43,150 nt of DNA, taken from contig JAJEHI010000090.1 in NCBI GenBank assembly GCA_022823775.1, positions 1 through 43,150 on the forward strand, written 5' to 3'. Origin of the DNA: Defluviicoccus sp. (GTDB taxonomy: Bacteria > Pseudomonadota > Alphaproteobacteria > MPNO01). This document shows, in pieces, positions 23,701 to 31,515 of this stretch (its first letter is position 1; each line of letters starts with the position of its first letter). The notes under the pieces are model-generated. The model saw only the letters and a program-made list of their open reading frames with translations, was not told where the DNA came from and searched no databases. The translations under genes and the position numbers were made by a program.

Positions 23701-25238
23701 GCTCCGACACGGGGTCGGATCCGCCGCGATCCGACCTGGCGCGCTCGATGGTCACGGTCGCCGTGATGATGGCGACCACGGTCGTGATCCTCGACATGAC
23801 CATCGCGTCGATCGCGCTCCCCCACATGCAGGGGAGTCTGGGCGCGAACCAGGACCAGATCGGCTGGGTGATGACGACCTATTTCGTCTGCCAGGCGATC
23901 TCCACGGCGTGCACCGGATGGATCGCGGGCAGGCTGGGGCGGAAGCGCACCTTCCTGCTGGCGATCGTCGGGTTCACCGGGTTTTCGGTGCTGTCGGGAA
24001 GCGCCACCTCCCTGCCCGAGATCCTCGTCTGGCGCGCCTGCCAGGGCGCGATGAGCGCCCCGGTCATCCCGATCTCCCAGGCGCTGATGCTCGACAACTA
24101 CCCGCCCGAGCGGCACGGCTCGGCGCTCGCGATCTGGGGCACGGGCGTGATGTTCGCGCCTGTGATGGGGCCCGTCGTGGGCGGGTTCGTCACCGAGAAT
24201 TACGGCTGGCAGTGGATTTTCTTCATCGGCATCCCCTTCGCGCTCGCGGGTCTCGCGCTGGGCGCGGCGTTCATGCGCGAGACGGCGGCCAAGCAGGAAC
24301 GCCCCTTCGACCTGTTCGGCTTCGTGGCGCTCGCCTGCGCTCTCGCGGCGCTCCAGCTTTTGCTCGACCGGGGCGAGCTGAAGGGCTGGTTCGAATCGAC
24401 CGAGATCGTGATCGAGGCGGCAATCGTGGTCCTCGGCTTCTACATCTTCGCCGTCCATTCCCTGACCACCGACAACCCGTTCATCTCGCGCGGCATCCTG
24501 GCCGACCGGAACCTGGTGCTCGGCCTTTTCTTCATGTTCCTGCTCGGCGTCTGCGTGCTCGCGCTCAACGTCATCCTGCCGATGTTTCTCCAGGTCTTGC
24601 GGGGGCTGCCGGTGATGACGGCCGGGTTCGTGATGGCGCCGCGCGGGCTCGGCACGTTCGCTTCGCTGCTGCTGGCGGGCTGGATGGTGCGCTACGTCGA
24701 CGGGCGGATCGTGACCGCGCTCGGTTTCGCCTGCGTGGCGGTCTCGTCATACTACCTGTCGACGTTTTCGGCCGATGTGGATCTCTACGATGTCTCCTGG
24801 GCGGCGTTCGTGAACGGGCTCGGTATCGGCTTCATCTGGGTACCGCTCACGGTGATTTCCTTCGAAACCCTGCCGGCGCGGCACCGGACCGAAGCCTCGA
24901 CGCTCACCAGCCTCGCGCGGAACTACGGCTCCGGCGTCGGAGTCTCCATCGTCGTCGCGATCCTGAGCCGCACCCGCGCGGTCTCGCACGGCGAGATTTC
25001 CGCGCGGGTGGATCCCTATGCCGAAGGCGCCCACGCACCCTATTTGCCCGAGGCCTGGGACCTGTCGTCGCAATCCGGGCTCGCCGCGCTCGACGGGGAG
25101 ATCTTCCGCCAGGCCCAGGCGATCGGCTTCACCAACGACTTCCATGCGATCGCGATCGCGGCGCTCGCGACGATTCCGCTGATCGCGCTGCTCAGGACCG
25201 CCGGACCGCCCAACCGGCGGCGAAGGGCGCGCGCATGA
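23697..25238 (+). CDS. EmrB/QacA-family MFS exporter (DHA2, 14 TM)
   Basis: 513 aa with about fourteen membrane segments. Motif C-like and DHA2 features are visible: VVILDMTIASIALPHMQGSLGA near the start, GRLGRKRTFLLAI (motif A), and GTGVMFAPVMGPVVGGFVTENYGWQWIFFIGIPF. It exports drugs or hydrophobic small molecules using protons, working with the EmrA-like adaptor just upstream. Coupled on both sides by 4-base ATGA overlaps: with emrA upstream and with the Cys-rich unknown downstream. The cargo cannot be read from sequence. Confidence 0.93.
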   Translation: MSSDTGSDPPRSDLARSMVTVAVMMATTVVILDMTIASIALPHMQGSLGANQDQIGWVMTTYFVCQAISTACTGWIAGRLGRKRTFLLAIVGFTGFSVLSGSATSLPEILVWRACQGAMSAPVIPISQALMLDNYPPERHGSALAIWGTGVMFAPVMGPVVGGFVTENYGWQWIFFIGIPFALAGLALGAAFMRETAAKQERPFDLFGFVALACALAALQLLLDRGELKGWFESTEIVIEAAIVVLGFYIFAVHSLTTDNPFISRGILADRNLVLGLFFMFLLGVCVLALNVILPMFLQVLRGLPVMTAGFVMAPRGLGTFASLLLAGWMVRYVDGRIVTALGFACVAVSSYYLSTFSADVDLYDVSWAAFVNGLGIGFIWVPLTVISFETLPARHRTEASTLTSLARNYGSGVGVSIVVAILSRTRAVSHGEISARVDPYAEGAHAPYLPEAWDLSSQSGLAALDGEIFRQAQAIGFTNDFHAIAIAALATIPLIALLRTAGPPNRRRRARA

Positions 25239-25993
25239 AGCTCGACAACAAGCCCAGGCTGCGTTCGGCGCTGAAAAAGCTCTACGGCGCGAAGATCGAC
25301 TGGGCCGACAGCTACGTCCGGGGAACCGCCGGCCAGGAGACCGTCGACTTCGTCGCCATGATGGCGGGGCTCAAGCCGGTCTATGTGTCGGGGCGCGGCT
25401 TCGACGAGGAAGGCTGGCATTCCGCGGTGCTGGAGCTGGCGGCGTCGAACGGGCTCTATGTCGTCGCCGGGCCCTACTGGGAGCCGGAGCGGCCGCCGAC
25501 GGACCTGCCCGATTGGTTCGTCGAAAGGGTGCGAAAGGGGCTCGACGAAGGGCGGGCGCACTACGTCACGAAGGCGTGCGCCGCGGCGGACGAGATCAAG
25601 ACGCTCGCCGCGGGCGACCGCCCGACGATGGAGCAGGAGGCGCGGCTGCTGGGCTTCCCGCTCTGCTGCGTGGAGGCGCATTACGCGACCGCCGCCGCCT
25701 TCGAGAACGCGACCTTCGAAATCCTGTCGCGACGCGCCGGCGGCGATGAGACGGAAATGAAGCGCCTCGCCGAAGGCCCCGAACCGGTGGTGCCGGAAAC
25801 CGACGAGGAGCGCGCCATGCTGGCCATGGCGGTGAGCGTCAGACCCGCGCGTCACACCAGCCTCAACATGTGCGAGAAATGCGCCGCCGATCCGGCCAGC
25901 CCGGGAGCGAGGCTGTCCGCCAGCTATGGCGAGCTGATCGACACGCTCGCCGGAAAGCGGAGACGGGACCGGGCCGCACGGCGGCGGGGTTGA
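25235..25993 (+). CDS. Uncharacterised Cys-motif protein coupled to the EmrAB exporter
   Basis: 252 aa, soluble, no signal peptide. I do not recognise a characterised family with confidence. The most striking part is LLGFPLCCVEAHY (residues 138-150), resembling the G-[FY]-P-x-C-C-V motif of DUF483-like proteins, together with Cys115 and a C-terminal CEKC (Cys213, Cys216). These could bind a metal or an iron-sulfur cluster. The C-terminus is basic (RRRDRAARRR). Its ATG overlaps the stop of the exporter gene, so it is translated from the same message. A role in modifying or sensing the exported compound is possible but unproven. Confidence 0.8.
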   Translation: MKLDNKPRLRSALKKLYGAKIDWADSYVRGTAGQETVDFVAMMAGLKPVYVSGRGFDEEGWHSAVLELAASNGLYVVAGPYWEPERPPTDLPDWFVERVRKGLDEGRAHYVTKACAAADEIKTLAAGDRPTMEQEARLLGFPLCCVEAHYATAAAFENATFEILSRRAGGDETEMKRLAEGPEPVVPETDEERAMLAMAVSVRPARHTSLNMCEKCAADPASPGARLSASYGELIDTLAGKRRRDRAARRRG

Positions 25994-26074
25994 ACGCGAC
26001 CCCGTGAATGGGAAGACTGCACGGCGGTCGTCGGGTTCGCGTTCGGTCCTGTTGCCCGATCCTGGAGCCCCTGC

Positions 26075-26839
26075 ATGAGCGAAGAGCGGCGGAAGGCGCT
26101 GGTTACCGGCTCGTCGAGCGGAATAGGCGCGGCGGCGGCCGTGGCGCTCGCCCGGGCGGGATACGACGTCGCGGTCAACTACGCTTCGTCGAAAGCACGC
26201 GCCGAGGAGACCGCGGCCGCCTGCGCGGCGGAAGGCGCGGAGTCTTTCGCGGTGAAGTGCAATGTCGCCGACGAGTCCGGGGTCAGGGCGATGCTCGCGG
26301 CCTGCGAGGATGCCTTCGGTCGCCTCGACGTGCTGATCAACAACGCGGGCACCACGATCGAGACCGAGCCGAAAGACATGGAGGCGGTCGATCTCGATGC
26401 CTGGGATCGCGTGTTCGCGGTCAATGTGCGCGGCCTCTTCCAGGTCACCCGCGCGGCCGTGCCGCTGCTCCGCAAATCGTCGGACCCCTCTATCGTCAAC
26501 ACCTGCTCGATCGCCGGGCTGCGGCCGGGTCCGCAACCGCTCCCCTACGCCGCCAGCAAGGCCGCCGTCGCAAACCTGACGCAGACCCTCGCAGGCGCGC
26601 TCGGACCCGAAATACGGGTCAACGCGGTCGCGCCCGGCTGGATGGAGGGCGAGTGGATGGAGCGCACGCTGGCGGAGAACTACGAGGGGCTGATGGCGCG
26701 GCGCGCGCGGTACACGCCGCTGAAACGCGTCGCCACCGCCGAGGACGTGGCCGAGACCATGCTGGGCCTCATCGAAGGCAACGGGTTCGTCACCGGCCAA
26801 ATCGTCGTCATCGACGGCGGCTTCACCGCCGTCACCTGA
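26075..26839 (+). CDS. Short-chain dehydrogenase/reductase
   Basis: 254 aa classical SDR. It has the NAD(P)-binding TGSSSGIG motif (about 11-18), NNAG (about 89-92), a catalytic Ser in NTCSIAG, and Tyr-x3-Lys in PYAASK, then PGWMEGEW and the C-terminal GQIVVIDGGF. The basic residue pattern after the second strand (NYASSKARAE) hints at NADPH, weakly. It lies 81 bases after the Cys-motif gene and 18 bases before the acyl-AMP ligase, apparently in one operon. It would oxidise an alcohol or reduce a ketone in the pathway; the substrate is not evident. Confidence 0.92.
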   Translation: MSEERRKALVTGSSSGIGAAAAVALARAGYDVAVNYASSKARAEETAAACAAEGAESFAVKCNVADESGVRAMLAACEDAFGRLDVLINNAGTTIETEPKDMEAVDLDAWDRVFAVNVRGLFQVTRAAVPLLRKSSDPSIVNTCSIAGLRPGPQPLPYAASKAAVANLTQTLAGALGPEIRVNAVAPGWMEGEWMERTLAENYEGLMARRARYTPLKRVATAEDVAETMLGLIEGNGFVTGQIVVIDGGFTAVT

Positions 26840-26857
26840 GCCGTCCCGGAGCCCGAA

Positions 26858-28507
26858 ATGCTCGAAGGCGTCGTCCCCTACCCGCCGGAATTCCAGCAAA
26901 TCTATCGCGAGAAGGGCTACTGGGAGGATCGTTCGCTGCGCGACGAGCTGCAGCCCTGCCTGGAGAAATTCGCCGACCGCGTCGCGGTGATCGACGAGAG
27001 CGGCCAATACACCTATGGCGAGCTCGACCGGCTGTCCACCAACCTCGCCCTCAACCTGGTGCAGCTCGGGCTGCGGCCCCTGGACCGCGTCGTCATCCAG
27101 CTTCCCAACGTCCGGGAGTTCGCGGTGCTCTACGTGGCGCTACAGAAGGCGGGCTGCATCCCGATCGCCGCGCTGGTCACCCATCGCTTCGCCGAGATAA
27201 GCCAGTTCGTCGCGCTCTCCGGCGCGACCGCCTGCGTCATCCCCGACATCGTCCGGGGCTTCGACTACCGCGATATGGCGGCCCGGGTGCGGGCGGAAAG
27301 CGGTCATCTGAAGCAACTGATCGTCATGGGGGAGGCGACTGGAGACGCTCTGTCCCTGCACGAGCTGATCGAACGGCCGTCGACGCTGGACGCGGACGCG
27401 CTCGCCTCTATCGAGATCGATCCGACCGATCCCGCGGTGTTCCAGCTTTCCGGCGGGACCACCGGGATCCCGAAGCTGATCCCGCGCACCCACAACGATT
27501 ACGCCTACAACTCGAAACAGGCGGCGAGGGAAACCGAGGTGACGCCGGATTCCCGCCTCCTGATCGTGCTGCCGATCGCGCACAATCTGCCGCTCGCCTG
27601 CCCCGGGTTGCAGGGTTATCTGCTCCACGGCGCGGCGGTGGTGCTGTCGACCGGCGCGCGCGCGCCGGATGCCTTCGCGACGATCGAGAAACACCGCGTG
27701 ACCCATGTCATCGGCGTGCCGGCGCTCCATATCGGCTGGATCAACGATCCCGCGGTCGCCGATTTCGACCTGTCGTCGGTCCGGATGATCGGCAGCGGCG
27801 GCCAACGGCTCCAGCCCGAGGTGAAGCGGAGGATGCGCGAGGTCTATCCCAACGCCTTCGTGCAGGAGAATTTCGGCATGGCGGAAGGCACGCTGATGTT
27901 CGTCCACCGCGGCGACAGCGAGGATGCTCAGCTCGAGACCGTGGGCCAGCCGATGTGTCCGGACGACGAGGTGATGCTGCTCGACGAGGAAGACAATGTG
28001 GTGCCGTTCGGCGAGGTGGGCGAGTTCTGCGTGCGCGGCCCCTACACGCTCAGGGGCTATTTCGCCGCCGAAGAGCACAATGCGCGCGCCTTCACCAATG
28101 ACGGATTCTACCGCTCGGGCGACCTGCTGCGCCAGCACCCGTCCGGTAACTACATGGTCGAGGGAAGGATCAAGGACCTCATCAACCGCGGCGGCGAAAA
28201 GATCTCGGCGGAGGAGATCGAGAACCTGATCCTCATGCACCCCTCGGTCCGGAACGTGGCCTGCGTGCCGATGCCGGACCCGCGCCTCGGCGAGCGCATG
28301 TGCGCCTTCCTGATCCTCCACCCCGGACGCGGAATAACGCTGGAGGATCTGGTGGGGTTCCTGGAGACCAGGGAAATCGCGCGCTTCAAGCTCCCCGAAC
28401 GGATCGAGATCGTCGACAGCTTCCCGGTTTCAGCCTTCGGCAAGGTCTCCAAGAAGACCCTGGTCGAGACCGTCTCCCAGAAGCTCGCCGAAGAGGCGAA
28501 CGGTTAG
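26858..28507 (+). CDS. Aryl-acid-AMP ligase, EntE/DhbE-like
   Basis: 549 aa adenylate-forming enzyme. The P-loop SGGTTGIPKLIPR is at 198-210, and the later motifs include FGMAEG, YRSGDL, GRIKDLINRGGEKIS and a C-terminal catalytic Lys in SAFGKVSKKTL. The opening (YPPEFQQIYREKGYWEDRSL) and LPIAHNLPLACPG at 238-250 resemble 2,3-dihydroxybenzoate and salicylate adenylating enzymes; the Asn243 equivalent in DhbE contacts the ortho-hydroxyl of the acid. It probably activates an aryl or hydroxy-aryl acid. No peptide-synthetase or carrier-protein gene is near, so a siderophore role is not supported and a catabolic CoA-ligase role is plausible. Confidence 0.85.
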   Translation: MLEGVVPYPPEFQQIYREKGYWEDRSLRDELQPCLEKFADRVAVIDESGQYTYGELDRLSTNLALNLVQLGLRPLDRVVIQLPNVREFAVLYVALQKAGCIPIAALVTHRFAEISQFVALSGATACVIPDIVRGFDYRDMAARVRAESGHLKQLIVMGEATGDALSLHELIERPSTLDADALASIEIDPTDPAVFQLSGGTTGIPKLIPRTHNDYAYNSKQAARETEVTPDSRLLIVLPIAHNLPLACPGLQGYLLHGAAVVLSTGARAPDAFATIEKHRVTHVIGVPALHIGWINDPAVADFDLSSVRMIGSGGQRLQPEVKRRMREVYPNAFVQENFGMAEGTLMFVHRGDSEDAQLETVGQPMCPDDEVMLLDEEDNVVPFGEVGEFCVRGPYTLRGYFAAEEHNARAFTNDGFYRSGDLLRQHPSGNYMVEGRIKDLINRGGEKISAEEIENLILMHPSVRNVACVPMPDPRLGERMCAFLILHPGRGITLEDLVGFLETREIARFKLPERIEIVDSFPVSAFGKVSKKTLVETVSQKLAEEANG

Positions 28508-28510
28508 CCG

Positions 28511-29353
28511 ATGCGCATCGTCGATCTGCATTGCTATCCCAACACCCAGCCGTGGATCGACTGCCAGGGGCCCTATGTGAAGGCGCTGGCCGAGTACTGG
28601 AAGCGCGACTGGTCCGCCAAGGAAGAGGACGAGGTCGTCCGGGACTTCGCGGAAGCCGGCGTGGAGGCGGTGCTGGTCGCGCTCGATCTCGAGGAAACGA
28701 TCGGCACGCCGCCCTGCTCGAACGACTACGTCGCCGGCATGTGGAAACGCCATCCGGAACGCATCGTCCAGGCCTGGGGCGCGGTGGATCCCCTGAAGGG
28801 CGAGGCGGCCATCGCGGAGGCCGAGCACGCCGTGAAGGACCTCGGCCTGCTGGGCTTCCATTTCCACCCCATCATGGGGCATTTCGCGGTCAACGAGCCC
28901 CGCTTCTACCCGCTATGGGAGGCGATCGCGGCTCTCGACGTGCCGGTGATGATCGACGTCGGCACGACCGGCATGGGGGCCGGGATGCCGGGCGGCCTGG
29001 GCGCCAGGATACGCCACGCCCATCCATCGGCGATCGACGACCTCGCCGCCGATTTCCCCACGCTCAGGATCGTCGCCGCCCATCCGGGCTGGCCGTGGAT
29101 CGAGGAAATGACCGCGGTCGCGCTGCACAAGGGCAACGTGTTCTGGGAAATGTCCGGCTGGGCGCCCAAATACATCCCCGCGTCGCTGCTGCGCGACATG
29201 CGCTCGCGGCTCAAGGACAAGGTGATGTTCGGCAGCGACTACCCCTCGATGCCGTACAAGCGGCTGTTCGAGGAATGGGGCGAGGTGGGTTACAGCGACG
29301 AGTTCCTGGAAAAATTCTTCCACGGCAACGCCGAGACAATCCTCGGGCTGTAG
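28511..29353 (+). CDS. Amidohydrolase-family protein (Amidohydro_2 group) with altered metal motif
   Basis: 280 aa TIM-barrel fold. Landmarks are DLHCYP at the first strand (His7, Tyr9 where the family usually has a second His), PVMIDVGTTG (Asp149 where a metal-binding His is usual), AAHPGWPW (His191) and MFGSDYPSMPY (Asp243). Family relatives include ACMSD, resorcylate decarboxylases and 4-oxalomesaconate hydratase. It starts 3 bases after the ligase stop, so the same message. The two substitutions suggest an altered metal site. Decarboxylase, hydratase or hydrolase are all possible. Confidence 0.85.
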   Translation: MRIVDLHCYPNTQPWIDCQGPYVKALAEYWKRDWSAKEEDEVVRDFAEAGVEAVLVALDLEETIGTPPCSNDYVAGMWKRHPERIVQAWGAVDPLKGEAAIAEAEHAVKDLGLLGFHFHPIMGHFAVNEPRFYPLWEAIAALDVPVMIDVGTTGMGAGMPGGLGARIRHAHPSAIDDLAADFPTLRIVAAHPGWPWIEEMTAVALHKGNVFWEMSGWAPKYIPASLLRDMRSRLKDKVMFGSDYPSMPYKRLFEEWGEVGYSDEFLEKFFHGNAETILGL

Positions 29354-29361
29354 GCGCCGCC

Positions 29362-30261
29362 CTATACCATCCCGGCCCGTTCGAGCACTCCGTCGAGGCG
29401 CCGTTCGAGCTCGGGAAGCGCGGGGACCATGGGCAGGCGGTGCTCGTTTTCCGGGATCAGCCCGACTTTCTTCATCATGTATTTTATCGGGATCGGATTG
29501 GTGTCGTAGAACACCGCCTGGTTGATCTCGAAGAGCGCGTAGTGGATGTCCCGCGCCTTGTTGAGGTCGCCTTCCCAGACCGCCTCGCACATCGCCGCAA
29601 GCCGCGCCGGGCGGAGATTGCCGACGGCATTCATCAGCCCGCAGGCGCCGACCGCCATCATCGGGTAGCTCAGATCCTCGAGCCCGACGAAGATGCGGAA
29701 GTCCATGCCGAGCTTGGCGAGGCAGCGGCTGACGAAACCGAGATCGTCGACGGCGTGCTTCATGCCGACGAAGTTGGGCGCCTTGTCGGCGATTTCCGCG
29801 AGGGTGTCGAGCGTCACGCTCACCGCCGCGCGGCCCGGGATGTGATAGATCATCCACGGCAATCCGGTGCGCTTGGCAAGCTCCAGGTAATAGGCGGCGA
29901 GCCCGCGCTGCGGCGGTCGGATGAAGTAAGGCGTGACGATCAGCAGCGCATCCGCGCCCGCCTTGTCGGCGTGAAGCGTCAGCGCCTCGGTGTCGGCGAA
30001 GGACTGCGATCCCGTCGCGGCGACGATCGGCACCCGGCCCGCGGCGGCTTCGACCGCCACGTCGACCGCCCGGTTGCGTTCCTCGACCGAAAGCGTCGCG
30101 GGCTCCGACGTCGTTCCGTTTACGAGGATGCCGTGCGAGCCCTCCGCGATCTGGAATTCGACCATCGCGGCATAGGCTTCGTAGTCCACCGTACCGTCGC
30201 GGAACGGGGTGATCAGGGGGGGGATCGAACCGCGCAGAAAATCCTTCGGCAGCTCCATCAT
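29362..30261 (-). CDS. DapA/N-acetylneuraminate lyase superfamily protein
   Basis: 299 aa. The Schiff-base Lys is in NFVGMKHAVDD and the catalytic Tyr in WMIYHIPGRAAV; the substrate-carboxylate motif reads GTTSEPATL, where true dihydrodipicolinate synthases usually have GTTGESATL. Members of this superfamily split or join pyruvate with an aldehyde. It is probably not the essential lysine-pathway DapA, since it follows the bicupin gene by 13 bases and faces the amidohydrolase tail to tail 8 bases away. An aldolase or hydratase-aldolase step in a degradation pathway is likely. Confidence 0.85.
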   Translation of the reverse strand: MMELPKDFLRGSIPPLITPFRDGTVDYEAYAAMVEFQIAEGSHGILVNGTTSEPATLSVEERNRAVDVAVEAAAGRVPIVAATGSQSFADTEALTLHADKAGADALLIVTPYFIRPPQRGLAAYYLELAKRTGLPWMIYHIPGRAAVSVTLDTLAEIADKAPNFVGMKHAVDDLGFVSRCLAKLGMDFRIFVGLEDLSYPMMAVGACGLMNAVGNLRPARLAAMCEAVWEGDLNKARDIHYALFEINQAVFYDTNPIPIKYMMKKVGLIPENEHRLPMVPALPELERRLDGVLERAGMV

Positions 30262-30274
30262 GGTCGGGAAACTC

Positions 30275-31408
30275 CTACTCGCCGAGCGCGGCCCTCAATT
30301 GTTCCTTGTTGGTCTCGAACCCGACATTGGCGCCCAGCACCGACCACGGGTGTTTGAGGTCCTCCTGCCAGAGAAGGGATTCCATGACGATGTTGAGCGG
30401 CTGGTCCTGGACGGTGAGCTCGTAGACCGCCTCGTCGTAGGAGGCGTGGTTATGGACCGCCCAGCCGGGCGCCGAAAGCATCAGGTCGCCGGCCTTCCAC
30501 TCGTACACCTTGCCCTCGACGGTGGAACGCCCGCTGCCCGAGAAATAGTAGTTGATCGCCGCCGAGACATGCCGATGCGGGCGGTCGACGATCTTCGGCG
30601 GGCGCACCGTCATTGTGGCGAAGAAGCTCGGCGTGGTGCCGTTGAACCGGCCGGTCATCGGATTGAACAGCAGGTAAAGCCGCCGGCCGCGATATTCCTT
30701 GCCGAGGGCCTGCAGCTTGTCGAGCTCGCGCTTCACGTCCCGCCACGGCCAGTGGAGCGCCGGCGAATCCACCGACTCGGGGTTGATCAAGGTCTCGTAG
30801 GGCATCAGCCAGGCGCCATCGTCGGTCAGCTGGAAGGTGCCGTAGGGGTTGACGTCGCGCTTATCGGGCGGGGGCTCCGCCGCCGCTTCCTCGCCGGCGC
30901 CGCCGACCGCTTCGATCAGCGGGGGCGGTTCCTCGTCGACGATGTGGACGTTCATCTTCTCCAGCAGGGGCGCGTTGGAATAGGACAGCCGGACCTGCAC
31001 ATCGTCGGTATCGTTGACGTGCCAGTAGGTCGCCATCGACGGAAAATTCCACACGTCGTGGAGCCTGAACGGGATGCGCTTGCCGTTGACGATCGAATGG
31101 CCGCCGCCGCCGATGCAGAAATTGACCTGCGTCGAGTTGTGGCGGATCGGGGCCGACTGCTCGCCGGGCTTGAGGACCTCCAGCGTGACGCGGACCCCCG
31201 GCTGAAGACCGGGCCCGACGCCGAGCGTCTCCCAGTCGGGATGGGCCACGATCGAATGGCGCCGTCCGTTGCCGGGCCGGTCGAGCCTCGCGAGGCGATC
31301 CACCTCGTCGTCGATCTCTTCCTTCGTGATGACCACCGGTTCCCAGAGATCGAGCTTGGAGGTCTCGTAGCCGCTGCGGTCGATGAAGACGGCCTTTTTT
31401 TGCGTCAT
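30275..31408 (-). CDS. Bicupin protein, gentisate 1,2-dioxygenase-like
   Basis: 377 aa from the ATG at 31408, with a GGAGGAG ribosome-binding site. Two cupin domains are visible. The C-terminal one has a complete-looking metal motif, His278-Arg-His280 (RPHRHVSAAINYYFSG) plus His319 or His321 (WAVHNHAS). The N-terminal one has only RHN (His90) where His-x-His is expected, then His104. Known gentisate dioxygenases bind iron in the N-terminal cupin, so the site seems shifted here. It may cleave a hydroxylated aromatic ring or be a related isomerase or oxygenase. Operon with the DapA-family gene. The frame is open far upstream through adk but that is a shadow. Confidence 0.8.
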   Translation of the reverse strand: MTQKKAVFIDRSGYETSKLDLWEPVVITKEEIDDEVDRLARLDRPGNGRRHSIVAHPDWETLGVGPGLQPGVRVTLEVLKPGEQSAPIRHNSTQVNFCIGGGGHSIVNGKRIPFRLHDVWNFPSMATYWHVNDTDDVQVRLSYSNAPLLEKMNVHIVDEEPPPLIEAVGGAGEEAAAEPPPDKRDVNPYGTFQLTDDGAWLMPYETLINPESVDSPALHWPWRDVKRELDKLQALGKEYRGRRLYLLFNPMTGRFNGTTPSFFATMTVRPPKIVDRPHRHVSAAINYYFSGSGRSTVEGKVYEWKAGDLMLSAPGWAVHNHASYDEAVYELTVQDQPLNIVMESLLWQEDLKHPWSVLGANVGFETNKEQLRAALGE

Positions 31409-31486
31409 GTCTGAACTCCTCCGATGGCACCGCCGCCGCTCGAAACGTCGGCGCCCGGTGCCGGGAACGGCTGCGGGGATATCGAA

Positions 31487-31515
31487 AACGTAGCCTTGGG
31501 CCCGGCGGCGGTCAA
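31487..31515 (-). promoter_or_regulatory. Candidate promoter of the bicupin/DapA-family operon
   Basis: On the minus strand: -35 TTGACC (31510-31515), 17-base spacer, -10 TACGTT (31487-31492). It begins directly after the adk stop codon. No T-tailed hairpin is seen between adk and the bicupin gene, so read-through from the ribosomal operon is also possible. Confidence 0.45.

Noticed and set aside
23426-25234. Open frame continuous with the Cys-motif protein through the EmrB gene
   Set aside because: The upstream part is an Arg/Pro-rich shadow of emrB. The real start is the ATG at 25235 that overlaps the emrB stop.
29362-30261. Essential lysine-biosynthesis DapA
   Set aside because: The superfamily fits, but the substrate motif is GTTSEPATL and the gene is in an operon with a bicupin, so I keep the broader superfamily call.
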